Source: Lacrimispora sp.
GTDB taxonomy: Bacteria > Bacillota > Clostridia > Lachnospirales > Lachnospiraceae
NCBI GenBank assembly: GCA_029256305.1
Contig: JAQSYE010000011.1
Location: forward strand, 1-48,836
Direction: 5' to 3'
DNA: 48,836 nucleotides
The position numbers were made by a program, and so were the translations under genes. The notes under the pieces were generated by a model. The model searched no databases, was not told the origin of the DNA, and was given only the letters and a program-made list of their open reading frames with translations. Numbering within the stretch: the stretch's first letter is position 1; each line of letters begins with the position of its first letter. Below are positions 17,488 to 26,182 of the stretch, piece after piece.

Positions 17488-18477
17488 TTACCTGTGTATT
17501 TCATTAAGTTCTGATGAGGCACTGTTAAGAAGTGCCTTCATATAACCAGTACTGTAAGCCCATGAGGAGTTTTCTCCCCCCACACTTTTCCCCCAGACCG
17601 GCACATGATCTACATGAATGGCTCCGTCGTAATCGCAGCGCACCAGCTGTTTCATCAGTTCATACATGTCCATATATCCATCTTCCAGAAGCGTTTCTTC
17701 AAAATACGGCATAGTTGAACTGACATTTCGGAAATGAACCAGAAATACTTTTTTATTTTGAATGAAGTACCGGATATCCTCCAGTACATTACCAAACTGT
17801 TTCCCGCCTTCCAGCCAGCATCCAAGACACATTTTCATCCCCAGATACGGGCTGTTTCCGGAAAGTTCAAACGCGTGTCTGTAGTCGTCGGCCGAAGTAA
17901 TGAGGTTGGAGATGCCCAGAAGGCAATCTACAGGAGGATCGTTGGGGTGAAGGGCGATCTTCACATTTGCCTCTTCACAAACCGGAAGGACTCTGTCGAG
18001 AAAATACTTAAAATTGTCCCACATTTCCTCTTTTGTATAAAGTCTGCCGTGAGAATACGGACGTTTTTCTAATTCTTCCAGGTCTACGATACGGCCAATA
18101 CCGCCTCTTGTCTGTTCTCCCGTTCCGAATCTTGTGGTTAAGACCTGATTCGGCTCCCATGTCATATATACAACTGGAATCTGAGCTTTTCCCAAAATCC
18201 GGTTAAAACGATTATATTCCTCAATAGCCTCATCCCGCCCGGGCAGACCCAGATGAATCTTATCATTCTTATATAAATGGACATTTCCTGCATCAGTTAC
18301 CGTCAGATCATATTTTTTAAGACGCTCAAGAAATTTCATCACAGAATCATAATCCGTATGCTCATCTTTAAAAATAACATATACATATTTTACGCCCATC
18401 TGTTTAATAAATAATAACTGTTCATCTGTATAATCAGATACAACCTTTGACTGTACCTTTATCTTGTTTCCCAGCAT
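17488..18477 (-). CDS. Mannonate dehydratase (UxuA)-like TIM-barrel protein
   Basis: A 329-residue TIM-barrel protein. ALHPNDPP, MCLGCWLEGG, FLVHFRNVSS, ETLLEDGYMDM and HVDHVPV align with the metal- and substrate-binding motifs of UxuA (HxDDPP, C, H-RN, DGxxDM, DH). UxuA dehydrates D-mannonate to 2-keto-3-deoxygluconate. The match is clear but some signature positions vary (HPNDPP for HPDDPP), so a related sugar-acid dehydratase or an epimerase-like role is possible. Pairing with the alginate-lyase-family gene points to uronic acid catabolism. Confidence 0.7.
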   Translation of the reverse strand: MLGNKIKVQSKVVSDYTDEQLLFIKQMGVKYVYVIFKDEHTDYDSVMKFLERLKKYDLTVTDAGNVHLYKNDKIHLGLPGRDEAIEEYNRFNRILGKAQIPVVYMTWEPNQVLTTRFGTGEQTRGGIGRIVDLEELEKRPYSHGRLYTKEEMWDNFKYFLDRVLPVCEEANVKIALHPNDPPVDCLLGISNLITSADDYRHAFELSGNSPYLGMKMCLGCWLEGGKQFGNVLEDIRYFIQNKKVFLVHFRNVSSTMPYFEETLLEDGYMDMYELMKQLVRCDYDGAIHVDHVPVWGKSVGGENSSWAYSTGYMKALLNSASSELNEIHR

Positions 18478-18508
18478 GTGGGGATCCTCCTTTAAATTAA
18501 GTAATCAG

Positions 18509-20125
18509 TTATTTGGACCAGTAAGCGGCTTCCGGCGTCCACTGTTCCAGACTTACATCATAAATACCGCTGTCTTTAAGACCAGGCACTCCAAACGCTT
18601 CATAATAAACTACAGAAAGTGGAGTAATCATTACGTAATCCGTAACAAGAGCCTTAGCTGCCTTCTGTAAATTTTCTTTCTTCTCGTCAACGGTTTTGGC
18701 TGCTCTGGCTGCAAACAGTGGGGTTTCAAATTCATCCGGCCGCAGCATAATTCCATGATTTTTGATTCCTTCAGAAGAATAGAGACGGATATAATTATTG
18801 GTGAAATCCATCTTGCTGGCTCCTCTGTTTGCAATAAATCCATCGATATCGTCCTCTTTCTGCATTGCTGCCAGAGCGGATCCGTCGAGAACCTCTACCT
18901 TTGCTGTAATACCAATCGTAGCAAGTATGGCCTGGAATGCAGTGGCCGTATCGTTATTTTGTGATGTGGTATAAATAGATGTTTCAAAGCCATTGGGATA
19001 GCCTGCTTCAGAAAGCATCTGCTTTGCCAGTTCCGGATTATATTCATAAAATTCCTGTGGAGAATATGCCCATGAATCTGAGGTGCAGAACAGGGGCGTT
19101 GCCTCACCCAGACCACCGGACAGTGCCTTCGCCACCTGTTCCCAGTTAATAGCATGCATAATTGCCTGGCGTACTTTTAAATCTCCCATAGGATGCTTAT
19201 CACTCTTGCTGTTCCAGATAATGTGCTTAATATCGGCACAGTTTGCATTCTTTCTGCTGATGCTTTCAAATCCTGCCTGTTTTATGGTATTAATGACAGC
19301 ATCATTCTCCAGCTTCATCGCCACTCCCACCTCTTTATTAAGAAGAGCGGACATTATGGTATTTGTATCCATGATCATATCAATTTCCAACTGGTCTATA
19401 TGGGGCAGCCCTTCTATCCTGTAATTCTCATTTTTTGTATATGTAATCTTGTTGTCATCCACAAAAGACTCCAGGAGAAACGGGCCGGTACCAACGGCAT
19501 GGGTTTTGCACCATTCCTCACCGTTCTTCTCGTAAGCTTCTTTAGAAATGACAAAGACATCACCGATTAAATTGTCCCAGTTATTGGACCACTGATCATA
19601 CTGAATCTCGATTCTTCTGTCATCCACTACCGTAACTTTTACAGGAGATCCAAGCTCACTAGCCTTCCCATTGTCAATATATTTTTGTATATTCCAGGCC
19701 ACTGCTTCTGCATCACAATCGGATCCGTCATGGAACTTTACGCCCTCCCTTAATGTAATGGTAAATATCAGATTATCCGGGTCTGAGTAAAATTCTTCCG
19801 CCAGCCATGGATAATAATTTCCTTCTTCATCTGCGCGTCCAATGGATTCAATAACCGGCTGTGCACCAAAACGATCACTGGTCGTTGTGGATTGGGGCAG
19901 AAAGAATGTATTATGTGATAATGGAATAGCTATTACCAGTTTCCCTCCTTCTGCAATCTCTTTTACAGGCTCACTTTCTCCGGTCTGTACTGCCGTGGTT
20001 TCCAAGCTTTTTGCAGTGGTTGTCTCTGTTATGCCTGTATCTTTGCTGGCTCCACAGCCTGCTGTTATTGCTGCAGTCATAACTGCTGCAACTGTCATTG
20101 CCAAAACTCTCTTTGCTTTTTTCAT
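18509..20125 (-). CDS. ABC transporter substrate-binding lipoprotein, family 5 (Dpp/Opp type)
   Basis: A 538-residue extracellular binding protein of the dipeptide/oligopeptide/nickel class. It has a lipoprotein signal ending in ITAGC, and the family motif ITLREGVKFHDGSDCDAEAVAWNI near residue 120. The start at 20125 begins the signal peptide; the frame extends 8 codons further. Family 5 binding proteins usually carry peptides but several carry oligosaccharides. The two carbohydrate genes directly downstream argue for a uronate-containing oligosaccharide. Confidence 0.88.
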   Translation of the reverse strand: MKKAKRVLAMTVAAVMTAAITAGCGASKDTGITETTTAKSLETTAVQTGESEPVKEIAEGGKLVIAIPLSHNTFFLPQSTTTSDRFGAQPVIESIGRADEEGNYYPWLAEEFYSDPDNLIFTITLREGVKFHDGSDCDAEAVAWNIQKYIDNGKASELGSPVKVTVVDDRRIEIQYDQWSNNWDNLIGDVFVISKEAYEKNGEEWCKTHAVGTGPFLLESFVDDNKITYTKNENYRIEGLPHIDQLEIDMIMDTNTIMSALLNKEVGVAMKLENDAVINTIKQAGFESISRKNANCADIKHIIWNSKSDKHPMGDLKVRQAIMHAINWEQVAKALSGGLGEATPLFCTSDSWAYSPQEFYEYNPELAKQMLSEAGYPNGFETSIYTTSQNNDTATAFQAILATIGITAKVEVLDGSALAAMQKEDDIDGFIANRGASKMDFTNNYIRLYSSEGIKNHGIMLRPDEFETPLFAARAAKTVDEKKENLQKAAKALVTDYVMITPLSVVYYEAFGVPGLKDSGIYDVSLEQWTPEAAYWSK

Positions 20126-20164
20126 TTTGTAAGCCTCCTTCAATCTCATTGTATTTACATTTTT

Positions 20165-22192
20165 TTATTCATTGTATAAGAAACAAGCTACCTGATGATT
20201 TTCTCCTGCGTCACGAAGTCTTGGTACTTCTTTGCGGCACCGTTCACCGGCATGATCACATCTGTCATGAAACGGACAGCCTGCCGGCCTGTTTGTAAGG
20301 CTTGGCACCTCACCTCTGATGGGAACCCTCTCTCTGCTTTCCTCAACCAGAGGATCTGCAACCGGAACGGCACTGAGCAGAGTTTTCGTGTAAGGATGAA
20401 GGGTATTGCTATAGAGTTCTTCACAATCAGCGATTTCTACTACTCTTCCCAGATACATAACCAGAACCCGGCTGCTTATATGCTTGACAACCGCCAGATC
20501 ATGGGCAATAAACAGATAGGTCAGACCAAGCTTTGACTGCAGTTCCTCCAGCAGATTAATAATCTGAGCCTGAATGGAGACATCCAGGGCGGAAATTGGT
20601 TCATCGCAGAGAATCAGATCCGGTTGGGATGATAAGGCCCTTGCAATACCCAGCCTTTGCCTCTGTCCTCCGGAAAACTCATGAGGCACCCGGTATTTTA
20701 AGGCCGGATCCAGCCCCACAATACGGAACAGCTCATCAACTCTTTTGCTGTACTCGTCTCTGTTCTTCACAAGCTTATGAAGGATAAGCGATTCGCCTAC
20801 AATTGATTCCGCTGTCTGTCTTGGATCAAGAGAGGAGAAAGGGTCCTGAAAGATCATGGATATTTTTCTTCTGAAGGGGTGCATCTGCCGGTCCCCATAA
20901 CCGGCAATATCGGTGCCATTGAATACGATTCTTCCTTCCTCCGGTTTATAGACGCGCATGATGCATCTGGCCAAGGTTGTCTTTCCGCACCCCGACTCCC
21001 CTACAATCCCCAGAGTCTCACCTTTTCTCACAAAAAAATCAATGTCCTCAATTGCTTTTACGTCCCCGACCTTTTTTCTGATCATTCCTTTATAAATGGG
21101 GAAATATTTCCGGACATCTTTTACTTCCAGACAGATTTCTTTTCCTGGTTCTGATACCGGTGCTTTTTTTATTTCTTTACCTGCGATTTCTTCCGCTTTG
21201 ATTCTCTTTTCTTCTTCTGTCAGATGGCAGGCAGCAAAATGTCCCTTTTTTGTCTCCACAAGCAAAGGCTTTGGACCGTTCCGGCACCGGTCTGCCCGGT
21301 ATTCACACCGTTCATAAAAAGGACAGAATAAAGGCCTTGATGCCGGATTAGGTGGAAGTCCCTCAATTGGAATCAGGATGCGTTCCTTTGGATCATCCAG
21401 CCTCGGTATGGCTCTGAGCAACGCTCTGGTATAAGGATGTTCCGGTTCTGCAAAGAGCCTCTTTGTATCCGTCATCTCCACGACACTTCCTGAGTACATT
21501 ACGTAGATCCGTTCTGAATATCTGGCTACAATTCCCAGATTATGAGTAACAATAATAACCGATGTATTGGTTTTCTTCGCAATATCCCGGATCATCTCCA
21601 GAAGCTGAGCCTGAGTTGTCACATCAAGTGCCGTAGTCGCTTCATCTGCGACCAGTATCTGAGGCTCCGATGACATGGCCATGGCGATCATGATACGCTG
21701 ACGCATGCCGCCGGAAAATTGCTGTGGATAATAGTTGAACCGTTCCTGCGGATCCGGTATATTAACGAGCTTCAGCATCTCTATGGCACGCATTCTCGCT
21801 TCTTCCTTGTCCACCTTTAAGTGTTCCATAATGTTTTCCTGAATCTGATATCCAATAGTCAGAACCGGATTTAAGGATGTCATAGGCTCCTGAAAAATCA
21901 TACTTATTTTTCCGCCCCTCATATGACGCATTTCCCCGCTGTCTGGTCTAAACTCCAGCATATTTCTTTCATTTCCCCGGATATAAACCTCACCGCCGGT
22001 CACTTTCCCTGGTGAGCCAATCAGCTGCAGCATGCTCATCATGGTCACTGATTTCCCACTCCCGGACTCCCCTACGATTCCAATAATCTCACCCGGATCC
22101 AGATATATGGATACGTCGTCAACAGCCTTCACAAGCTGTCCGTCTGTCTTAAAACAGGTTTCAATATTTTTCAGCTCCAACAAGTGTTCCAT
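20165..22192 (-). CDS. Fused double ATPase of a Dpp/Opp-type ABC transporter (DppD-DppF)
   Basis: A 675-residue protein with two complete ATPase domains. Domain 1 has GESGSGKS, the signature FSGGMRQR and Walker B VADEATTALD; domain 2 (from about residue 345) has GESGCGKTT, FSGGQRQR and LCDEPISALD. Each ends with the Dpp/Opp-type cysteine-rich oligopeptide tail (CPFYERCEYRADRC; CPFHDRCDHAGERC). The usual transporter has two separate ATPases; here they are joined. GGGAGG lies 7 nt upstream of ATG 22192, so an earlier ATG at 22207, which overlaps that site, is rejected. It energises the DppB/DppC pair. Confidence 0.93.
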   Translation of the reverse strand: MEHLLELKNIETCFKTDGQLVKAVDDVSIYLDPGEIIGIVGESGSGKSVTMMSMLQLIGSPGKVTGGEVYIRGNERNMLEFRPDSGEMRHMRGGKISMIFQEPMTSLNPVLTIGYQIQENIMEHLKVDKEEARMRAIEMLKLVNIPDPQERFNYYPQQFSGGMRQRIMIAMAMSSEPQILVADEATTALDVTTQAQLLEMIRDIAKKTNTSVIIVTHNLGIVARYSERIYVMYSGSVVEMTDTKRLFAEPEHPYTRALLRAIPRLDDPKERILIPIEGLPPNPASRPLFCPFYERCEYRADRCRNGPKPLLVETKKGHFAACHLTEEEKRIKAEEIAGKEIKKAPVSEPGKEICLEVKDVRKYFPIYKGMIRKKVGDVKAIEDIDFFVRKGETLGIVGESGCGKTTLARCIMRVYKPEEGRIVFNGTDIAGYGDRQMHPFRRKISMIFQDPFSSLDPRQTAESIVGESLILHKLVKNRDEYSKRVDELFRIVGLDPALKYRVPHEFSGGQRQRLGIARALSSQPDLILCDEPISALDVSIQAQIINLLEELQSKLGLTYLFIAHDLAVVKHISSRVLVMYLGRVVEIADCEELYSNTLHPYTKTLLSAVPVADPLVEESRERVPIRGEVPSLTNRPAGCPFHDRCDHAGERCRKEVPRLRDAGENHQVACFLYNE

Positions 22193-22206
22193 TTTGTTTC
22201 CTCCCA

Positions 22207-23064
22207 TTAAACCTCACCTCTGAGCCTTGGATCCAGCGCATCCCTGACACCGTCTCCGAACATGTTCAAACTGATAACCAGAACCGCCACGCACACTCCC
22301 GGTGTGAGTGCAAATACAGGATTCTGAAGAAGAAACAGGCGGCCGTCACTTACCATACCTCCCCAGGATGCAGTCGGCGCGCTGATTCCAAGACCCAGAA
22401 AGCTGAGTCCTGCTTCTGCCAGAATGGTCTGTCCTACCTGCTGGGTCATCATGACAATGATTGGTGAAATGCTATTTGGAAGAATATGCTTAAACATCAG
22501 CCGGAAGTTTCTGTTACCCTGAAGCTTTCCTGCCATAACATAATCTGCCTGCTTGATTGTCAGTACCTGCCCTCTCATCATCCGGACATATCCAGCCATA
22601 GAAGAGATTCCGAGAATGATTGCCAGATTACGGATTCCACTGCCAAACACAGCCGTTAAGGCCATGGCGAGAATAATCTGAGGAATTGCCCGAATAGCTT
22701 CCATGATTCTAGTAATAATGTCATCTGTAATTCCGCCGAAATAACCTGCAATCATTCCAAAAAAGGTTCCCGCAACACAGGCTATCATTACTGCAAATAC
22801 ACCGATAATAAGACTGACTCTGGTTCCATATATAATCCGGCTTAACACGTCTCTTCCGTAATTATCAGTCCCCAGAAGATGATTTTTCCCAGGTCCCTGT
22901 AGATAGGAAGCAAAGTCTGCATAATTGGGGTCATATGGTGCAAAAACCGGTGCAAATACCGCAACGGCAACAAAGAGCAAGACCACCGCTGCGCTAAATG
23001 CAGCAATCTTTCTGGCAAATAAAATCTTAACTGTCTTTTTCCATCTTCCGTTATTTTTCATCAT
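22207..23064 (-). CDS. Dpp/Opp-type ABC permease (DppC-like)
   Basis: A 285-residue permease with the OppC N-terminal helix, the LLGTDNYGRDVLSRIIYG signature and six helices, ending RDALDPRLRGEV as is typical of DppC. Its stop overlaps the upstream end of the ATPase translation start region. Confidence 0.92.
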   Translation of the reverse strand: MMKNNGRWKKTVKILFARKIAAFSAAVVLLFVAVAVFAPVFAPYDPNYADFASYLQGPGKNHLLGTDNYGRDVLSRIIYGTRVSLIIGVFAVMIACVAGTFFGMIAGYFGGITDDIITRIMEAIRAIPQIILAMALTAVFGSGIRNLAIILGISSMAGYVRMMRGQVLTIKQADYVMAGKLQGNRNFRLMFKHILPNSISPIIVMMTQQVGQTILAEAGLSFLGLGISAPTASWGGMVSDGRLFLLQNPVFALTPGVCVAVLVISLNMFGDGVRDALDPRLRGEV

Positions 23065-23070
23065 TCCTCC

Positions 23071-24015
23071 TTATTCAAACCGGACTCTCGGGTCAACCAC
23101 TGCATACAGAATATCCGTCATAAGATTGATGATACAGGATACCAGCGCGGTAACCAGCACACATGCCTGAACAACCGGAATATCTCTTGACTGAATGGCT
23201 TTTACAAATAAGGATCCCATTCCGGGAATGTTGAAGACGGATTCCACAAACATGGAACCTGCCAGCATGGAACCAAGGCGCATTCCAAGAATGGTGATAA
23301 CGGGTATCAGAGCATTTTTAAGAGCATGAACGTAGATGACTTTCCGCTGTGACAATCCCTTGCTTTTTGCCGTTCTGACATAATCCTGCTGAATCACTTC
23401 CAGCATACTAGATCGTGTCTGCCTGGTCACAGTAGCAATTCCTCCAAGCGCCAGACAAAACAGCGGCATAACCGCCTGCCTGATCCCGGTTACCAGATCC
23501 TCATGAAACCAGGTAAATCCATAAGAAGGAAGCCAGCCCAGTTTCATTGCAAATACATACATCACTAACAGTCCGATCCAGAACTGAGGCAGGCAGGCGG
23601 TTATGTTAGCGATCAGAGTGACTGCCGTATCTGCCGGTCTTCCTCTGTATACTGCACTGATCACACCAAACAGGATTCCCAAGGGAATGCTTATGATGAA
23701 TGCACTGATTGAGAAAAACAATGTTATGGGAATCCGTTCATTTATAATTTCCAAAGTACTTTTATGAAACTGCGTGGACTGTCCCCAGTCTCCCTGGACC
23801 GCACCCGACAACCAGCTTATATATCTGTGTATAATTGGCTGATCCAATTTTAATTCATGAAACACCCTGTTATATTCTTCCTGGGATACCTCCTGCCCCA
23901 GCATGGCATATACAGGATCACCAGGAATAAACGATACCAGCATAAATGTAAAGATGGATATCAGGAAAATAATCAGTATCATCTGTCCGGTACGTTTCAT
24001 TATGTATGCTTTCAT
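23071..24015 (-). CDS. Dpp/Opp-type ABC permease (DppB-like)
   Basis: A 314-residue permease with the DppB features: N-terminal MKRTGQMILIIFLISIFTFMLVSFIPGDP, the RQTRSSMLEVIQQDYVRTAKSKGL EAA-type loop and C-terminal YAVVDPRVRFE. It is the first gene of the operon (order dppB, dppC, dppDF, binding protein, UxuA-like, alginate-lyase-family) and diverges from a LysR gene. Confidence 0.93.
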   Translation of the reverse strand: MKAYIMKRTGQMILIIFLISIFTFMLVSFIPGDPVYAMLGQEVSQEEYNRVFHELKLDQPIIHRYISWLSGAVQGDWGQSTQFHKSTLEIINERIPITLFFSISAFIISIPLGILFGVISAVYRGRPADTAVTLIANITACLPQFWIGLLVMYVFAMKLGWLPSYGFTWFHEDLVTGIRQAVMPLFCLALGGIATVTRQTRSSMLEVIQQDYVRTAKSKGLSQRKVIYVHALKNALIPVITILGMRLGSMLAGSMFVESVFNIPGMGSLFVKAIQSRDIPVVQACVLVTALVSCIINLMTDILYAVVDPRVRFE

Positions 24016-24103
24016 TTCAACTTTATAGCAGGAACTTATAACCTGCCATATTCCTCCCTCCTTGCGTAACCCTTTTTTTATTCTGACTTTTTAGTGTTTT
24101 CAA

Positions 24104-24123
24104 TATAGCTATACTTTGCTATA
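24104..24123. promoter_or_regulatory. Inverted repeat TATAGC-N8-GCTATA upstream of dppB
   Basis: TATAGC (24104-24109) and GCTATA (24118-24123) lie about 90-110 nt before the dppB start in the 289-nt divergent region. The half-site recurs at 24251-24271, suggesting one DNA-binding protein, probably the LysR regulator, at both sites. The rest of this A/T-rich gap holds no gene. Confidence 0.5.
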
Positions 24124-24250
24124 ATAAAAATATAGATAATTTTAAATAATAAATCGCTTCAACTCCTTTTTAATATAATTTTTTTACTACTTTCTCGTTT
24201 TAATTATATATTTTATTATGCATTTTTTCCAATAACCCTTTCCTATTTTT

Positions 24251-24271
24251 ATTATAGCCATTGCCTATAAT
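24251..24271. promoter_or_regulatory. Inverted repeat ATTATAG-N7-CTATAAT upstream of lysR
   Basis: A perfect 7-bp inverted repeat, 34-54 nt before the LysR start, with an internal TATAGCCATTGC that parallels the upstream site. Position and symmetry fit autoregulation by a LysR protein. Confidence 0.5.
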
Positions 24272-24304
24272 TAAAACTCATATCATAAAGAAAGCAGGTC
24301 TTAC

Positions 24305-25222
24305 ATGGATATCAGATATCTTGAATATATTCTCGCACTGTCGGAAACCGGGAATATGACGAAAGCAGCTAAAAAGCTGTATATATCACAACCTACGCTC
24401 AGCCAGTTTCTTAATAAGCAGGAACAGGAGCTTGGTACGCCACTTTTTGAAAGATATAATGGTATCTATTCCCTGACGCCAGTTGGCAGCCTCTACTCAG
24501 AATACGCAAAAAAAGTGATATCTTTAACCACTAATCTGGAAAAAGATATAAAACGTGTCTCAAATTCAAGCCGGATCCGTATTGGCACCTCTGCCTCCAG
24601 CGCCATGCAGATGCTTTCATACATACTGGCTGATTTCCGCCAGTATTACCCAAAGGTAGAACTGGTTCTGTCGGACGACAATCTGCGATCCACCAGTGAC
24701 TTTATTTCAAAAGGAGAAATAGACCTGGCTTTTGTAACTGCCAATTCCATGGAGCAATACAGAGGTCAGAGTATTGAACTGAAGAAAGAAGAGGTTGTAT
24801 TTGCTGCCCCCAGCAGTCATCCCTATTGCCAGAAAACAAGCGGGAACCGCCAGCCTTCTCTTAACAGCGCACAGCTTCTGGAACACTTTTGCAGCTCTCC
24901 TTTCATTCTGCAGCATAAAGGATCCTGCATCCGGTACCTGATAGAAGATTTTTTTGTTGATGAGAAATTTAACCCAACCGTTGCCTGCATGACTTCCCAT
25001 GTCCAGTCAATCTGTGATATGGTATCCAGTAATATTGGGGTAGGGTTCATCCCTGTTGAATATCAACCCCCACACAAGATGATTACCTGCTTTTCACTGG
25101 AGCCGAAACTATATAGAATTCATTCAATTCTTTATCGAAAAGATTTAATTATGACTCCGCCTCATAAATGCCTAATTGATTTGGCTAAGGAATATGTAAA
25201 TACCAATTGGAACCATTTTTAA
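24305..25222 (+). CDS. LysR-family regulator, divergent from the dpp/uronate operon
   Basis: A 305-residue LysR-type regulator: winged HTH in residues 1-60 (NMTKAAKKLYISQPTLSQFLNKQEQELGTPLFERYN) and a LysR effector-binding domain. It diverges from the Dpp-type importer and probably controls it. Two matching inverted repeats lie between the genes. A good terminator follows. Confidence 0.92.
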   Translation: MDIRYLEYILALSETGNMTKAAKKLYISQPTLSQFLNKQEQELGTPLFERYNGIYSLTPVGSLYSEYAKKVISLTTNLEKDIKRVSNSSRIRIGTSASSAMQMLSYILADFRQYYPKVELVLSDDNLRSTSDFISKGEIDLAFVTANSMEQYRGQSIELKKEEVVFAAPSSHPYCQKTSGNRQPSLNSAQLLEHFCSSPFILQHKGSCIRYLIEDFFVDEKFNPTVACMTSHVQSICDMVSSNIGVGFIPVEYQPPHKMITCFSLEPKLYRIHSILYRKDLIMTPPHKCLIDLAKEYVNTNWNHF

Positions 25223-25225
25223 GGC

Positions 25226-25266
25226 AAAAAAGAAGGATTCTTCAATTTGAAGACTCCTTCTTTTTA
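25226..25266 (+). terminator. Terminator of the LysR gene
   Basis: AAAAAGAAGGA..CTTCAATTTGAAG..TCCTTCTTTTT forms a stem directly after the stop codon with a poly-T end. The 67 nt to the ferritin stop hold no gene. Confidence 0.85.
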
Positions 25267-25335
25267 TTAAGCGATTTTTACCCCTTCTTCAGGGATTCCA
25301 CCTTTATTCAATTCCTGACACCCGGGTCTGGCAAA

Positions 25336-25848
25336 TCAGATTACCAGTGTAGCCGGAGTATAAACTCTGGCCGCCAGCTCCGAATCAATGAGATAAAGTC
25401 CCTTTGCATCGGTGCCGAACAGATCATATCTCTTAATGATCTCATCTGTATTCTTTTCCTCTTCACTCTGTTCCTTTACAAACCAGTCAAGGAACTGCAT
25501 GGTACGGAAATCCTTCAACTCATAAGCGGCTCCATAGATATCGTGGATTGCAGCTGTCACTTTGATTTCATGCTCATACGCTTCCACGGCGGGCTGACGG
25601 AAATCAATGAAATTAAACGCAGGACCCTTAATATCTGTAAGAACGATCTTCTCCCCATTCTGAAGCAGATAATCCATGAAAAGCATGGCATGATCCCGCT
25701 CCTCCTGTGTCTGTATTTTAAACCAGTTTGCAAACCCGTTTAAATTCTTGTCTGCATAATAGTTTGATATATCCAGATATACGTATGCGGAGTATAATTC
25801 AAAATTAATCTGTTTGTTTATCTTAGCAACAATCTCTTTGTTAAGCAT
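25336..25848 (-). CDS. ftnA: Ferritin (FtnA type)
   Basis: A 170-residue non-heme ferritin, full length. The ferroxidase and third-iron ligands fall at the same numbers as in E. coli FtnA: Glu17, Glu50, His53, Glu94, Gln127 and Glu130. It oxidises and stores Fe(II) as a mineral inside a 24-subunit shell in the cytoplasm. AAAGGAGG 8 nt upstream gives a strong translation start. It is monocistronic, between a LysR gene and the transaldolase operon. Regulation by iron or redox is plausible; a 12-bp palindrome lies about 150 nt upstream. Confidence 0.95.
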   Translation of the reverse strand: MLNKEIVAKINKQINFELYSAYVYLDISNYYADKNLNGFANWFKIQTQEERDHAMLFMDYLLQNGEKIVLTDIKGPAFNFIDFRQPAVEAYEHEIKVTAAIHDIYGAAYELKDFRTMQFLDWFVKEQSEEEKNTDEIIKRYDLFGTDAKGLYLIDSELAARVYTPATLVI

Positions 25849-26000
25849 AATCTTAATCCTCCTTTATCATATAAAAAATAATTTTACAAACAATGTTGTC
25901 CAATTTTTGATAATAATTTAGTTACTATCAAATATCTTAACTTGTTTATTACTATATTCTAACATTTTTAATAATATTTTTCAATATGATATACAAAAAA

Positions 26001-26012
26001 TAGGCATGCCTA
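26001..26012. promoter_or_regulatory. Perfect 12-bp palindrome TAGGCATGCCTA upstream of ferritin
   Basis: In the 25849-26182 gap (334 nt), which otherwise shows A/T-rich sequence and no recognisable gene. TAGG...CCTA half-sites resemble those of DtxR/IdeR-type metal regulators, though the spacing is shorter than the classic IdeR box. A role in ferritin control is inference. Confidence 0.35.
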
Positions 26013-26140
26013 ATTTACCAAACGGATAATGGCATTAAGTTCTCTCCCGGACTGTTTTTTCAGGCTCTCCTCAGTGTAGTTCTCCGTATGCGGGCTATTT
26101 TATTTCGATATTCGACTCGTTTAAAATTTTCCTATTAAAC

Positions 26141-26172
26141 GAAAAAGAACGAAACCATAACAGTCCCGTTCT
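26141..26172 (-). terminator. Probable terminator of the transketolase/transaldolase operon
   Basis: AGAACG (26146-26151) pairs with CGTTCT (26167-26172); on the minus strand the stem is followed by TTTTTCG. It lies 11 nt after the transaldolase stop. The stem is short with a 15-nt loop. Confidence 0.55.
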
Positions 26173-26182
26173 CATTTTTATA

